DNA of 64,000 nucleotides from Tunturiibacter gelidiferens (lineage in GTDB: Bacteria > Acidobacteriota > Terriglobia > Terriglobales > Acidobacteriaceae), in assembly GCF_013410115.1 (NCBI RefSeq), contig NZ_JACCCV010000003.1, positions 1-64,000 of the forward strand, read 5' to 3'. The notes beneath the pieces are model-generated. The model was not told the origin of the DNA. It made no database searches and saw only the letters and a list, made by a program, of their open reading frames with translations. The position numbers and the translations under genes are program-made. Below, piece after piece: positions 44,701 to 53,464 of the stretch (positions are counted from its first letter, which is position 1; every line of letters starts with the position of its first letter).

Positions 44701-45468
44701 ATGAGTTCAGAAGCAACCGCGAAAGCGATCCAGACAGAGCTGATCCGGATCGAAGCTTTCCGAGGCCTCCTTTTCGCGCGTCACCGTGAGGTGCTTTCCT
44801 CTTCGCCCCCCGGCGAGAAACTTCTCCTTTTGCTAGCTACGTCGCTCAAGCTGCGAAAGCAGGCTCGCGCTTGCCTCCTGCTAGCGCAAGAGTTCATGGT
44901 TGAAGAAATTCTGGTGACAACGCGGACGATGGCTGAGGTGATCGTAAATGCTGCGTATCTGCAGTTTGCAGATGGTGCGGAGCTGACGCGGTTTCATCAA
45001 TTCGATGCTCAAAGCCTCTACAAGCATTCTGAAAAGCTCAGACCGATCACATCGCGTGAGCTGACTGCCGAACAAGAAGCAGAGTTGCAGCGTTTTGTAG
45101 CTGAGGCCGAGAGCCTGACACAACTGACCGACAAGTCGCGGTCTTGGAGTCGCGCACACCCAGCCCTGATCTCCAGAGCCGAGTGCGTCGAAGAGAAAAT
45201 GGCAGATAGTTTCATGCCCGCTCTAGTATTGACGGCATATAACTGGGCGCATCGCGCAGTGCACGGAACGGGCGACGCCGTAAGGCCATTTTACGGAGCT
45301 TTGGGGAGCGGAGACGTTCCTTTGTCAGCCGAACGTCTGGAAGAAATTCGCATGACACTGTCCTTTGTTACATTCTGTCTTGAGACCTATTCGTTTTTCT
45401 TTGATCGCTTCCTGCATCAAGGTCAACAAGCAGAAATCGTCGCGATCAGCAGGCAAACCGCACCTTAA
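44701..45468 (+). CDS. DUF5677-like helical protein
   Basis: 255 residues with GAGG before the ATG. All-helical, with a pattern I associate with DUF5677: LLLATSLKLRKQARACLLLAQEFMVEEILVTTRTMAEVIVNAAYL, then a C-terminal ALVLTAYNWAHRAVHGTG. The conserved R-T-x-x-E and N-W-x-H-x-x-x-H positions could be functional. Such proteins are frequent beside defence genes but have no assigned activity. It lies 114 bases downstream of sduA on the same strand. Confidence 0.65.
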   Translation: MSSEATAKAIQTELIRIEAFRGLLFARHREVLSSSPPGEKLLLLLATSLKLRKQARACLLLAQEFMVEEILVTTRTMAEVIVNAAYLQFADGAELTRFHQFDAQSLYKHSEKLRPITSRELTAEQEAELQRFVAEAESLTQLTDKSRSWSRAHPALISRAECVEEKMADSFMPALVLTAYNWAHRAVHGTGDAVRPFYGALGSGDVPLSAERLEEIRMTLSFVTFCLETYSFFFDRFLHQGQQAEIVAISRQTAP

Positions 45469-45789
45469 GGTCGGGCGCTCCCGAGGTGCAGATCAGTACC
45501 GCATAGTCTTAGTGCAAGTCGGCATTGCATCAGGAATCCGCAACGCGGCGGCAAAACTGATGACAGGATGCTGGCGCGTTTCACGGGACTAATGTTGAGT
45601 TCGGTGAACATTGGTCGCTGAGCGCAATGGCCTGAAGTCACCAGTCCAGAACAAACCGGCTGAGTAAGCGGCCACCTGCCGTCATCCGGCCTTATTTCCG
45701 AACGCAGTGGTATGGGCTTTACCCTGACCGATGGACCTGATAGGTGTCACCTGCAGTTGTGGTGCGCAAGAGGTAGATTAGCAACCGCC
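45469..45789. other. Gap between convergent genes
   Basis: 321 bases between the DUF5677-like gene and the minus-strand DGQHR partner. No gene, RNA or strong hairpin identified. Confidence 0.4.
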
Positions 45790-46584
45790 CTAGCTCTCTA
45801 GATACCTGCTGAGAGCCGTCAACTTGGAGCCTCCCAACATACAACTCTTCCGCAGGAAAGTGAGATCTTCTGGTTGAAAAACGCCTGAGGTCGCAAGTGG
45901 GGACGCGTTGATGAACCACGTCACTAGTCGGAATGGTATTGCCACGAGCGCGTGCTCAGGGTCAGCTAAGTAAATTCCGCTTATATCGTTTTCGTAAGCG
46001 CTGAGAAGCCGTCCGACCTTCTCCAAATCAAATTGCTTCAAAATGTCCGGGAATTCTGGGTCCGAAAAGCGTGGCGCACGATACTGCCAGGCTTCACGTT
46101 GTTCCATAAGCCACTCGATGGGGTCGCTGCCGTCGACTTCAAGGCTTGCCATAAACGCTGGATAGTGACGGCGAAAACGTGCCGAAACCAACTTGTGGGT
46201 GCTTGGGATTTTTGATATAGACGCTATCTCCCCTGCAGCGATTCTCAACTCGAACTGCGTATGACCATTGCCCGCTTCTTTGGGAACGTGGAAAATGACT
46301 CGTGGCTCCGCACATAATGCCGCGCGAGCAATGTAAAACGCTGAGTAATACATCTCAGTGATTGCCCAGCCTGCCTGTCGCTTGTCGAGCGCAGCTAAGC
46401 CCGCCAGAAACGAAACCAGGCCATTGTAGGCGTATTTAAAGCTGTCTTCACGCGCAGCCAAGTGTAGGACGGCTTGATCCGCTGATGTGATTGTATAGGT
46501 CTCGAAGAAGAGCTTCCCCTGTGTTCCCAGCGGAACAAGTCCTAATAGGTAGTTCCCGCTCCTGCTCACGACGGAACCGCTCAT
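45790..46584 (-). CDS. Helical partner of the DGQHR protein, possibly HEPN-like
   Basis: 264 residues. The start overlaps the stop of the DGQHR gene (ATGA). The segment RQAGWAITEMYYSAFYIARAALC resembles the YYS-x-Y helix of HEPN-type proteins, but the R-x4-6-H ribonuclease motif is not clear (only RVIFH nearby). The C-terminal part (FSDPEFPDILKQFDLEKVG and following) is unassigned. Because of the overlap it is almost certainly made together with the DGQHR protein. I cannot assign an activity. Confidence 0.6.
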   Translation of the reverse strand: MSGSVVSRSGNYLLGLVPLGTQGKLFFETYTITSADQAVLHLAAREDSFKYAYNGLVSFLAGLAALDKRQAGWAITEMYYSAFYIARAALCAEPRVIFHVPKEAGNGHTQFELRIAAGEIASISKIPSTHKLVSARFRRHYPAFMASLEVDGSDPIEWLMEQREAWQYRAPRFSDPEFPDILKQFDLEKVGRLLSAYENDISGIYLADPEHALVAIPFRLVTWFINASPLATSGVFQPEDLTFLRKSCMLGGSKLTALSRYLES

Positions 46585-47621
46585 ACTTTGATCTTGCGTC
46601 CCTTCTGGTCATTTGGATCAAACATGTCGTCGAGAGCATTAGCTACGAAGCTGAACGCGCGGCGCCCCTGCAATCCCTCAATAGATTCGCGCCGGATAAG
46701 GCTTCCAGGCGACATCTTCACAACAGCGGCAATTGCCGCCGCGGTGAAGTCTCCGGTGAGATTGCAATGAACTACGAGCTTGTTCTTTACAAACTCGAGA
46801 GCGCCAACGAATCCGGCCGCCATTCGAAATACATTCGACGAGGACTCCCACTCCGCTCCATAAGCGTCTCTTAATACTGAGAAGAAGTTGACTAGAAATT
46901 GGGACTGCATACTCAACTCGGTTAGTCCAACCTGCTCGAAGACACCTTTCTCTTCCACGAGCGGTTTCAAGGCTGAAACAATCGTAGAAAGCGCGAGGCC
47001 CTTTTTGCCTTTTGGCGCCCCAGGAAAGTTGACATATGCAAGAAATGGAGAGTCTTGACGTTCGTTGAGTTCAGAAGCAAGATCCCCCGCGCGTAGCGCG
47101 GCGGGATCAACGATGTAGTCGCTCGCTACTTTGTAAAGATCGAATACCAAGCTCCGGTGGACAGGTTTTTGCTCAGTGTTGATTGACAGGAAGATGTCTG
47201 CGCATTCTTTGGTGCTCAAGCCCGAAAACAGGGTGACAGGAATCTCCAAATTCGCAAGTGATTTTTTCTTCTCGATCGCCGCTGCGAGACCGAGAACGCG
47301 ATGTTGACCATCGATAATTTGAGCGGCTCGGGGACTCCGTTGTAAGACTAGCTTTCCGCCGCGGACGCGAGGGGCAGTGCCCGGGTCGAACCAGTTGAGA
47401 ACGAGGGACACAGGAAAACTTCCGCCCGATAAAAGAAAGTCTCGAATCCCATTGATTCTCGAAGGGTTAAGAAGTCTCTGTACCGCTCCCTTCTCTTCGT
47501 CTTGACCCCGCCTCGCCACATAAGAAACTCTTACGATATCCGAGGCGGCCAAAGACGTAACGAAGAAGGATGTTGAATGCTGCTTAGCCGTCGTAAACGG
47601 CACCACTATTTCAGACGACAC
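46581..47621 (-). CDS. DGQHR-domain (DndB-like) protein
   Basis: 346 residues from GTG 47621 behind GAGG; a TTG 36 bases further upstream is an alternative. The diagnostic IIDGQHRVLGLAAA is near residue 120, followed by TLFSGLSTKECADIFLSINTEQKPVHRSLVFDLYK. This family includes DndB, the regulator of phosphorothioate modification, and ParB-fold proteins of mobile islands. No dndCDE genes are present, so this is a stand-alone member paired with the helical gene after it. A two-gene defence or regulatory unit is plausible. Confidence 0.78.
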   Translation of the reverse strand: MSSEIVVPFTTAKQHSTSFFVTSLAASDIVRVSYVARRGQDEEKGAVQRLLNPSRINGIRDFLLSGGSFPVSLVLNWFDPGTAPRVRGGKLVLQRSPRAAQIIDGQHRVLGLAAAIEKKKSLANLEIPVTLFSGLSTKECADIFLSINTEQKPVHRSLVFDLYKVASDYIVDPAALRAGDLASELNERQDSPFLAYVNFPGAPKGKKGLALSTIVSALKPLVEEKGVFEQVGLTELSMQSQFLVNFFSVLRDAYGAEWESSSNVFRMAAGFVGALEFVKNKLVVHCNLTGDFTAAAIAAVVKMSPGSLIRRESIEGLQGRRAFSFVANALDDMFDPNDQKGRKIKV

Positions 47622-47657
47622 TTTCTGCACCTCGCATTCGCACTGCCTGCATAGCAA

Positions 47658-48235
47658 GAAGTTTAGCTTATGGGAGGTTCGTGCCGATGACGACCGCGTC
47701 CTCCTCTGCTGATCCCAACGCGGGCCTTTCTTAAGGCAGTAGATGGTTAGCCCCTCGATATCTTCCTTGACGTTAAATCGCCAACCGGCTCCCCGACACC
47801 GGATTAGTACCGATATAGTCGGCTTGTGGTGAGTAACTGTCGCTCATCGATCGCGAGTTTTGCGCAAGGCGTGAGGACATCCCGCTTCATCCGCGGCTCT
47901 ACACCAGTCCGACCTTCTCGGAACCTGCACCTGGTCATCGACACACTGGAGAAATTCTTGAGAGTATCCGGCATCAAACTCCACAGAGAGAGGAAGTAGC
48001 TCCCTGCAAAAGTGGTCGAAAGGTAGCCGAATTCAAATGAGAATGGACGAGACTCCAGTAAGGTCTCGTCCTCTTGATTTTGAGGCATGTTGGTCACAGC
48101 GCCACTCTCGATCAACCTGTTACAAAAGCGTGGCCTCTTGGATCACCATACTTCCAAAGAACACTCTTGTAGACGCCGAGAGATACTGTGCATATACTTC
48201 AACTTCATTATTGAAGTGAGTTTTGAGGTGCCGTC
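47658..48235. other. Divergent gap between DGQHR gene and envelope cluster
   Basis: About 580 bases. It has promoters for both directions by position. CTTCAA and TTGAAG form a small inverted repeat at about 48198-48217, just before the GAGGTG ribosome-binding site of the next gene. Short open frames here lack ribosome-binding sites and plausible composition. Confidence 0.4.
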
Positions 48236-49327
48236 TTGATCAAGACATCGTCAGTCGGAACTGCGGCACTCTTCCTCCTGCTCGTGTCACATGTCACCGT
48301 GGCTCAGGCTCCCAAACCGGCCGACTCTTCGGCATGGGGAATGCTGCAGTCCTCTCTCGTTGATTACTTGTCGCAGCAAAACGCGGCTTTCGCGACGCGC
48401 TACCTCGTTCAAATACCAGAAGTAGCCATATCAGCCAACTGGGATAAGCCAAGCGACAAAGCCGCTTCACTTTCATACGTCGCAGATATGGTGCCAGATT
48501 GGGATATCACGTGGAGACCCTCTAACAGACGGTTTTCAGAGGAGTATGGGCGCTTTGTAACCTCACTCGACGTGTCGACGACTGACACGGACCCTCGCAC
48601 TGTTCAAGCCATTCAGAAGTACATGGATTCTTCCTCCGCGAGAGCGGGAAGTGCCGAGGCAAGTCGCCCATCTTACCCCTTCTACGCATCCCTATCTACA
48701 TTAAAGCGTGTGCGAGACTCCGGAGAAGCGCAGATAGCATCCGGTAAATTGGCATTCTCGTGGGATTTTAAGAGTCCTTCGATAAGTGATACTAGGTCCT
48801 CAGATGTTCGAAAGAAGAGAAGGTCTTTTCTGAGCTTCCGGCTCTCATCTACAAGCACAACCGACATCTCGGATCTTGCCTTCAGAGAGTTTTCGTTCTC
48901 ATTTGCCGCTTACCAACTCAACGTTATTCCTGTGACGCCGGGAGACTGGTATTCGGGATACCTTATCTCTCGTTATAAAGCTGGGCCATTCAAGAAAGGT
49001 AGCCAGGTTACCGCCGACACCCTATGGGGCCCGCAGGGGAAACTAGGGCTATTGGTGAGTGGCCTAGTCGTAGCGTACAAGCCGCAGATCACAGTCCGTC
49101 TTTCTCAGTCGGACTATCAGCGGCTTCGTCGCCAATTCAGGGCAGGCGCTCAGATCTTGATCGGCCCTTTCGCGGTGGGTAGTGAGGCCCAGCAGTCTTC
49201 AGAGGAGGTTACCTGGAACGATGAATCAAGCTCTTTTACGATTCGTGAGAGCTCACCTCAGCCCCAAATCATCGCAGTACTCTCATCCGCGCTAAACTCT
49301 TCGATCAGCCCTCAGGTTCCGCGGTGA
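48236..49327 (+). CDS. Exported protein, homologue of the two genes at 50154 and 51476
   Basis: 363 residues from TTG behind GAGGTG (5-base spacing). Signal peptide: TAALFLLLVSHVTVAQA. Two blocks are shared with the product of 51476-52789. The N-terminal block has SAWGMLQSSLVDYL, then PDWDITWRPSNRRFSEEYGRFV. The C-terminal block has IPVTPGDWYSGYLISRYKAGPF, LWGPQGKLGL and VVAYKPQITVRLSQSDY. The middle, which is long in the homologue, is shorter here. No catalytic motif or known domain recognised; the composition is beta-rich. It is convergent with the OmpA-like gene, 8 bases from its end. Probably periplasmic or outer-membrane attached. Confidence 0.7.
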   Translation: MIKTSSVGTAALFLLLVSHVTVAQAPKPADSSAWGMLQSSLVDYLSQQNAAFATRYLVQIPEVAISANWDKPSDKAASLSYVADMVPDWDITWRPSNRRFSEEYGRFVTSLDVSTTDTDPRTVQAIQKYMDSSSARAGSAEASRPSYPFYASLSTLKRVRDSGEAQIASGKLAFSWDFKSPSISDTRSSDVRKKRRSFLSFRLSSTSTTDISDLAFREFSFSFAAYQLNVIPVTPGDWYSGYLISRYKAGPFKKGSQVTADTLWGPQGKLGLLVSGLVVAYKPQITVRLSQSDYQRLRRQFRAGAQILIGPFAVGSEAQQSSEEVTWNDESSSFTIRESSPQPQIIAVLSSALNSSISPQVPR

Positions 49328-49335
49328 CATGGAAT

Positions 49336-50148
49336 TCACTTATTCAGGCAACTCTGACCAGGATATATGTCAATTTCTACTCTGCGATTCAGAGTTTCCC
49401 GCAGTAACAAACGCGATTCGCCTGATACATCTATGAAGCCCCTGGCGTTCTTCATTTCTGCCGGCGACCCCCATACGTTCGGGCGATCTGTAAAGCCATC
49501 CTTAAACGCAACCAGCGCTACTGCATCGACTCTCTTCCTGACCAACTCAAAGTTGTTGTCATCGTCATTCTCTTTGAACTTCGCCGAGCTTGCGTATCCG
49601 CGAAACGCGATTCGTGCATCCGGACAGGAGCGGAGAGCCTTAAATAGGGTGTGTAAAGATTGTTGCTGCCCCAACTCGATCTTGTGCGAACGGTGACTGA
49701 ATAGGACAATGTGCTCGTATGGTGCTCGTCGGTTGTCGTTTTCATCAGGCAGTACCGGAAAGCTAGAGACCGTGGCGCCTACCGGATGCTCGCTCGCCGG
49801 AATCACTATCAATCCCAAAAGACCCCATCCGAACACAGAGAGCACAATAGCCGCGTACACTGCAGACATTGGAATCCACCGGGTCTTCCCGCGACTTGCA
49901 AAGGCAATCAGTAGACTTGATACGCCAGTGAGAATCAACGCTGTGACAAGTCCAGTCGTTTGTAAAGAAACGAACTTCCACGCTCTGGTGATGGGTTCCT
50001 GAAACAAGAGATAAGCACGAAGCAACGCTACAGCGGTTAGCAAACCTAAAGAAAGAACCACGAGGCTTCCGCCCCTCCTGACTGAAGAGAACGTCGCCAA
50101 CCTTCTCGCGGAAGATCCGAATCGCCGCCTGGCCTCTGAAAAGTTCAT
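49336..50148 (-). CDS. Three-helix membrane protein with OmpA-like domain
   Basis: 270 residues. Three membrane helices: about 28-50 (LVVLSLGLLTAVALLRAYLL), 66-85 (GLVTALILTGVSSLLIAFA) and 92-116 (MSAVYAAIVLSVFGWGLLGL). The C-terminal 140 residues fit the OmpA peptidoglycan-binding fold: IVLFSHRSHKIELGQQQSLHTLFKAL, IAFRGYASSAKF, NNFELVRKRVDAVALVAF and NRRVEIDI, i.e. the N-x-x-L-x-x-x-R helix and the RRVEI strand. Last gene of a three-gene operon with two of the homologous exported proteins. It would anchor a complex to the cell wall from the inner membrane. Confidence 0.75.
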   Translation of the reverse strand: MNFSEARRRFGSSARRLATFSSVRRGGSLVVLSLGLLTAVALLRAYLLFQEPITRAWKFVSLQTTGLVTALILTGVSSLLIAFASRGKTRWIPMSAVYAAIVLSVFGWGLLGLIVIPASEHPVGATVSSFPVLPDENDNRRAPYEHIVLFSHRSHKIELGQQQSLHTLFKALRSCPDARIAFRGYASSAKFKENDDDNNFELVRKRVDAVALVAFKDGFTDRPNVWGSPAEMKNARGFIDVSGESRLLLRETLNRRVEIDIYPGQSCLNK

Positions 50149-50153
50149 ATTCT

Positions 50154-51479
50154 CTAGAATGCCTCGCTAATGACCGCAATCAACTGAAGATTGTCTGGTG
50201 TCGCCGGGATGATCTTCCAGCTTGACGTTTTAGGATCAGCCTTCATCCCGGTTGCATTCAGAGCCATCCTATTTCCCGCAATACTGATAAATATCTGCTT
50301 GCCTCCATCGACTAAGGCTTGAGTTTTTGCGAAGTCAGTTGCTGAGAGAGTGACTATGTATACAGGTTCCTTAACTACTACCAGCGCGACCGGAATCAAT
50401 CTCAAGAGCCCATCTCTTCCATAGAATCGGGTGAGCTGATTGCTTAGTCCCAGATCATGACGATACGTCTCCAGCAATTCTTGGTGAAACCAGGGCTTGC
50501 GCGAGATGGCGAAAACTCCAAACTGTGCCGCATATAGATTTGTCTTCGCTACGACCGATACAACTGGCGTGTCCGACGGCACTCCGTTTGAAGAAACTGC
50601 GGCGGCTACATTTTCATCGCTGACTCGGATTTCGGCCGTGCCGCTAGCGATAAGCTCTATTGTTTTGGATTGCTTTTTGATCCAGCCTTCAAGATCTGGT
50701 GACAGGTTAAACGGCTTGATTGTTACCTGGTCGCCTTGGTATGAGACGGTCTCGTCGGAATCGATGAAATCGTAATAGGCCTGATCTACGGGGCCCAAAC
50801 TTCTGGCAGTGGCGAGCTTCGATCGCAACGTCTTACGGGCTGAATCCAAGGCTAAGATGCTGTCTCGTGCCAACATCATGTTGTGCGCCCTTTGCTTTGG
50901 CGACGACTTCGATCTTAGGCGCCTCTCTCCTTCTAACGCTTTGTTGTACTTACTAAAGAAATCACTGACTAGGCGATCCGTCGCTGCGTCGAGCTTTTGC
51001 TTAGTCCGATTCTCCTCGTGTAGCGTCCCAAGAAAGTCGCCGTAATTGTCACTGACTCGTTCGTCCGGAAGGAACCACGAAGGAGTGAAATCGGGGCGAG
51101 TGTCACACACCTGGGCCAAGTTGTAAGTACGGTCTTCCTTCGTACTAAGGTCAATCGGCAGCCAATCTTCGACGAAGTGTAACCAAAGACGATTTTCTCC
51201 GTTGACATTGCCCAACGCCCCAAATGCCTGCATCGCCCGCTGCGCTAGCTGATCATCTATTGATGTGGCCTGGGTCGTCGCAGTTTTCTGCCTCAGGTAA
51301 GCGCTCAACGTCGACCACCGGGTGATCAATGGAGACGCGAGACGATAAGCAATGAATAGGCTAAGCCCTGCGACTATGAGAATAAAGATGAGTGCGACTC
51401 GCGCATGTCTCTGAGCGAGCTGGGTTAGGTGCGCCGCTCGGGCTTTTCTCTGTGCGAGCTGTGCATTCTTTTCTATCAC
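50154..51479 (-). CDS. Membrane-anchored homologue of the exported proteins
   Basis: 441 residues. A basic Ala/Gln-rich cytoplasmic N-terminus is followed by one membrane helix (VALIFILIVAGLSLFIAYRLA, about 28-50), so the bulk is periplasmic. The same two blocks are recognisable at lower similarity: PDFTPSWFLPDERVSDNYGDFL and, near the end, ALVVVKEPVYIVTLSATDF plus ATPDNLQLIAVISEAF. This makes it a divergent third member of the family, with an anchor instead of a cleavable signal. Its start overlaps the stop of the 51476 gene (ATGA) and its end is 5 bases from the OmpA-like gene. Confidence 0.7.
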   Translation of the reverse strand: MIEKNAQLAQRKARAAHLTQLAQRHARVALIFILIVAGLSLFIAYRLASPLITRWSTLSAYLRQKTATTQATSIDDQLAQRAMQAFGALGNVNGENRLWLHFVEDWLPIDLSTKEDRTYNLAQVCDTRPDFTPSWFLPDERVSDNYGDFLGTLHEENRTKQKLDAATDRLVSDFFSKYNKALEGERRLRSKSSPKQRAHNMMLARDSILALDSARKTLRSKLATARSLGPVDQAYYDFIDSDETVSYQGDQVTIKPFNLSPDLEGWIKKQSKTIELIASGTAEIRVSDENVAAAVSSNGVPSDTPVVSVVAKTNLYAAQFGVFAISRKPWFHQELLETYRHDLGLSNQLTRFYGRDGLLRLIPVALVVVKEPVYIVTLSATDFAKTQALVDGGKQIFISIAGNRMALNATGMKADPKTSSWKIIPATPDNLQLIAVISEAF

Positions 51480-52789
51480 TGAGGTGGATTTAGTTTTTCA
51501 AACAGAATCGCTACAACCTGTGGGTTGGGGTTGACGCTTTCCACCGAAAATCGACCTTCTTCCTTATTGCTGGTCTCCGTTTCGAAATGTCTATCGTGGC
51601 TACCGCCGAAGCTCCATGGTCCGATCGAAACGGACCCTCCCTCATGGTAGGTCTGTTCCACCAGACTGTAGTCTGCCCGACTCAGATATGCGCTAATCTG
51701 CGGCTTGTATGCGACCACGACTGCAGAAGCTCGTAGCCGCAACGTCCCATTCGGGCCCCAGAGAGTTTGTGCTGACACGGGGCTATTTGGCTTGAAGGGG
51801 CCGTCCTTGAACTTCTTGAGCAAAAGACCTGTATACCAATCACCTGGTGTTATTGGAATTATTCCGAGTTTATAAAACCCGTAACTGAGCGTGACGGATG
51901 TTCCATTCGTGTCTAGGGTGTGCCGATTTCCGCTTCCACCCAGCTGAACCAGCTTAATGAACCCACCATATGAACCGTTAGCTCCCCAGCTTTCCGTTTC
52001 ATCGTGACGATACGATGTTGAACTGTTAAATTCCCATTTGGTGAGCTTCTTGGCCAGAAATTGTGCCTCCCCCGCAGCAGCCACGTCCTTCAATGCCTTA
52101 TTTGAGGCATAGTAAGGATAGTGATTCTCGGTGGTACTACCATCGGGCACTGTGAACGGTATCTCGGTGAAATTGATATATTTAGCGATCTGTTTTCCTG
52201 ACGTAGCCGCTTGAGGGTCAAGCAGGTTGAAGTAATTCGTAAATGCCGTGTTCTTGGCCTCAATGAGAGGTTTCGTGTGAGGGGCCGCGTTATCTCGCCA
52301 CCAGTCTTGTTTCTTCTGCCCGGATTTGATTCCAGATTGCTTCCACTTACGTTCCCAGTTCAGATTCTCAGCATTCGCAGCATCCGCTGATGATTTCCAG
52401 GCATTCTCCGCTCGCTTAAGGTCGGCCGGTTTGACATCAGTCCTGGGAGTCAACAGGATGGATGTTACAAAATCGCCATACGCATCTGAGAATCGTGTAC
52501 CGGTATTTCCAAGCCACACTGGACTCCAATCAGCCAAGCTGTCGGCTATCTCCAAAAGGCTCCAGGGTCCTGCTATTGGGTCGTCCCACGCTGCATCAAG
52601 GTCCGCAGAGGGTAACTGTATGAAGTACTTCTGGAGAATGTTCGGGTCTAGACCCTTAAGATGATCGACTAAAGCTGTATTCGCCATCTGCCACGCGCTG
52701 TTATTGTCGAGTTTCTGAGCTGGACAGGTGATTGCAATCCCGAGGGCTAAACTGATAGCCCAAGCTTTAGGCATGGTAGGAAGACGCAT
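51476..52789 (-). CDS. Exported protein, first gene of envelope operon
   Basis: 437 residues with AGGAG before the ATG. Signal peptide: AWAISLALGIAITCPAQ. Family blocks: SAWQMANTALVDHL, LADWSPVWLGNTGTRFSDAYGDFV, then a Lys/Trp-rich insert of about 100 residues that is absent from the 363-residue homologue, then IPITPGDWYTGLLLKKFKDGPF, LWGPNGTLRLRASAVVVAYKPQISAYLSRADY. No known family recognised. Heads the operon 51476-50154-49336 (overlap, then a 5-base gap), so the three products are expected to work together in the envelope. Confidence 0.72.
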   Translation of the reverse strand: MRLPTMPKAWAISLALGIAITCPAQKLDNNSAWQMANTALVDHLKGLDPNILQKYFIQLPSADLDAAWDDPIAGPWSLLEIADSLADWSPVWLGNTGTRFSDAYGDFVTSILLTPRTDVKPADLKRAENAWKSSADAANAENLNWERKWKQSGIKSGQKKQDWWRDNAAPHTKPLIEAKNTAFTNYFNLLDPQAATSGKQIAKYINFTEIPFTVPDGSTTENHYPYYASNKALKDVAAAGEAQFLAKKLTKWEFNSSTSYRHDETESWGANGSYGGFIKLVQLGGSGNRHTLDTNGTSVTLSYGFYKLGIIPITPGDWYTGLLLKKFKDGPFKPNSPVSAQTLWGPNGTLRLRASAVVVAYKPQISAYLSRADYSLVEQTYHEGGSVSIGPWSFGGSHDRHFETETSNKEEGRFSVESVNPNPQVVAILFEKLNPPQ

Positions 52790-53110
52790 AGGGCTCCTAG
52801 GGGTATATAGGCTAGATTGTCCGGATGGATCTGGAGGCGTGAATTGTATAAGGACCGACGGCGCTCGTCAACACAAAACATTCCCATCAAGTTTTGGATA
52901 TGTCTCTGACGTGCAACGGAATCCGACTCCAACTCCAAGAGAAACGTCTCCCAGAAGCTCTCGCAGAATAGATTCCTCGAGGTCGCGCTCCACTGAATGG
53001 CACCGCGTGTATGACTGGAGGAATCTCTCGAAGTTCCCCATCCTCGTTTGGAGAGATTAAAGGCGCTCCGGGATGCGGGCGTTACTGAACGTGATCGGGG
53101 AGTGATTCGC
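52790..53110. other. Promoter side of envelope operon and recombination scar
   Basis: About 320 bases upstream of the envelope operon. They contain its promoter by position and, at 52991-53040, the ssb fragment listed separately. No intact gene. Confidence 0.5.
52991..53040 (+). pseudogene. 50-bp ssb remnant
   Basis: 46 of 50 bases are identical, without gaps, to 42901-42950 inside the intact ssb gene, and the frame still reads EWHRVYDWRNLSKF. Similarity stops abruptly on both sides. This is a recombination scar: the 43-53 kb cargo lies between the intact gene and this fragment. Confidence 0.88.
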
Positions 53111-53401
53111 TCAGACTGCTTGCTCACCGTCACGGAGTGCATTCGCCAAGGACCATTTTGCAAGCTCCCCAACGTCTGCAAAGGTTCGTTGTTCGCCAGT
53201 CGGTTGCGTCAACTGAATGCCAGGAAGTTTCCGGCCATCGGCCGGGTTGGGCCGTGTAGCGAGTTGCACCGCCCAGATACAAAGACACCTGGCGTTGCAG
53301 AAATACATCTCGCCTGCCGTTTCCGTCAGCGTATACCCGTGTGGCCGCACCTCTACCATGTCATAGGAACAGATGCGGCGCTTGGAAGGAGGCTGGCACA
53401 T
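53111..53401 (-). CDS. Small Cys-containing hypothetical protein
   Basis: 96 residues, starting ATG TGC. Contains RRICSYDMVEVRPHGYTLTETAGEMYFCNARCLCIWAVQL: Cys near residue 11 and a FCNARCLC cluster at about 34-41. This looks like a treble-clef or FCS-type zinc knuckle (Cys...Phe-Cys-x2-x-Cys). The rest (PNPADGRKLPGIQLTQPTG) is polar. No ribosome-binding site stands out, so the call depends on the protein-like composition. It lies between the ssb scar and the recombinase. Confidence 0.5.
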   Translation of the reverse strand: MCQPPSKRRICSYDMVEVRPHGYTLTETAGEMYFCNARCLCIWAVQLATRPNPADGRKLPGIQLTQPTGEQRTFADVGELAKWSLANALRDGEQAV

Positions 53402-53464
53402 GGCAAAGACTGTAGGTATGGGTATTTATTATCTGCGAAACCGCGATTCTTCGGTATAGCTGCT

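Noticed and set aside
46581..47621. Phosphorothioation (Dnd) system
   Set aside because: Only a DGQHR-domain protein is present; no dndC, dndD or dndE homologue lies nearby.
47804..48219. Short open frames on either strand in the gap before the envelope cluster
   Set aside because: No ribosome-binding site, no domain, and they overlap antisense to each other.
48236..52789. Zorya defence system
   Set aside because: An OmpA-like membrane protein is present but there is no MotA-like ZorA, and no ZorC/ZorD or ZorE gene.
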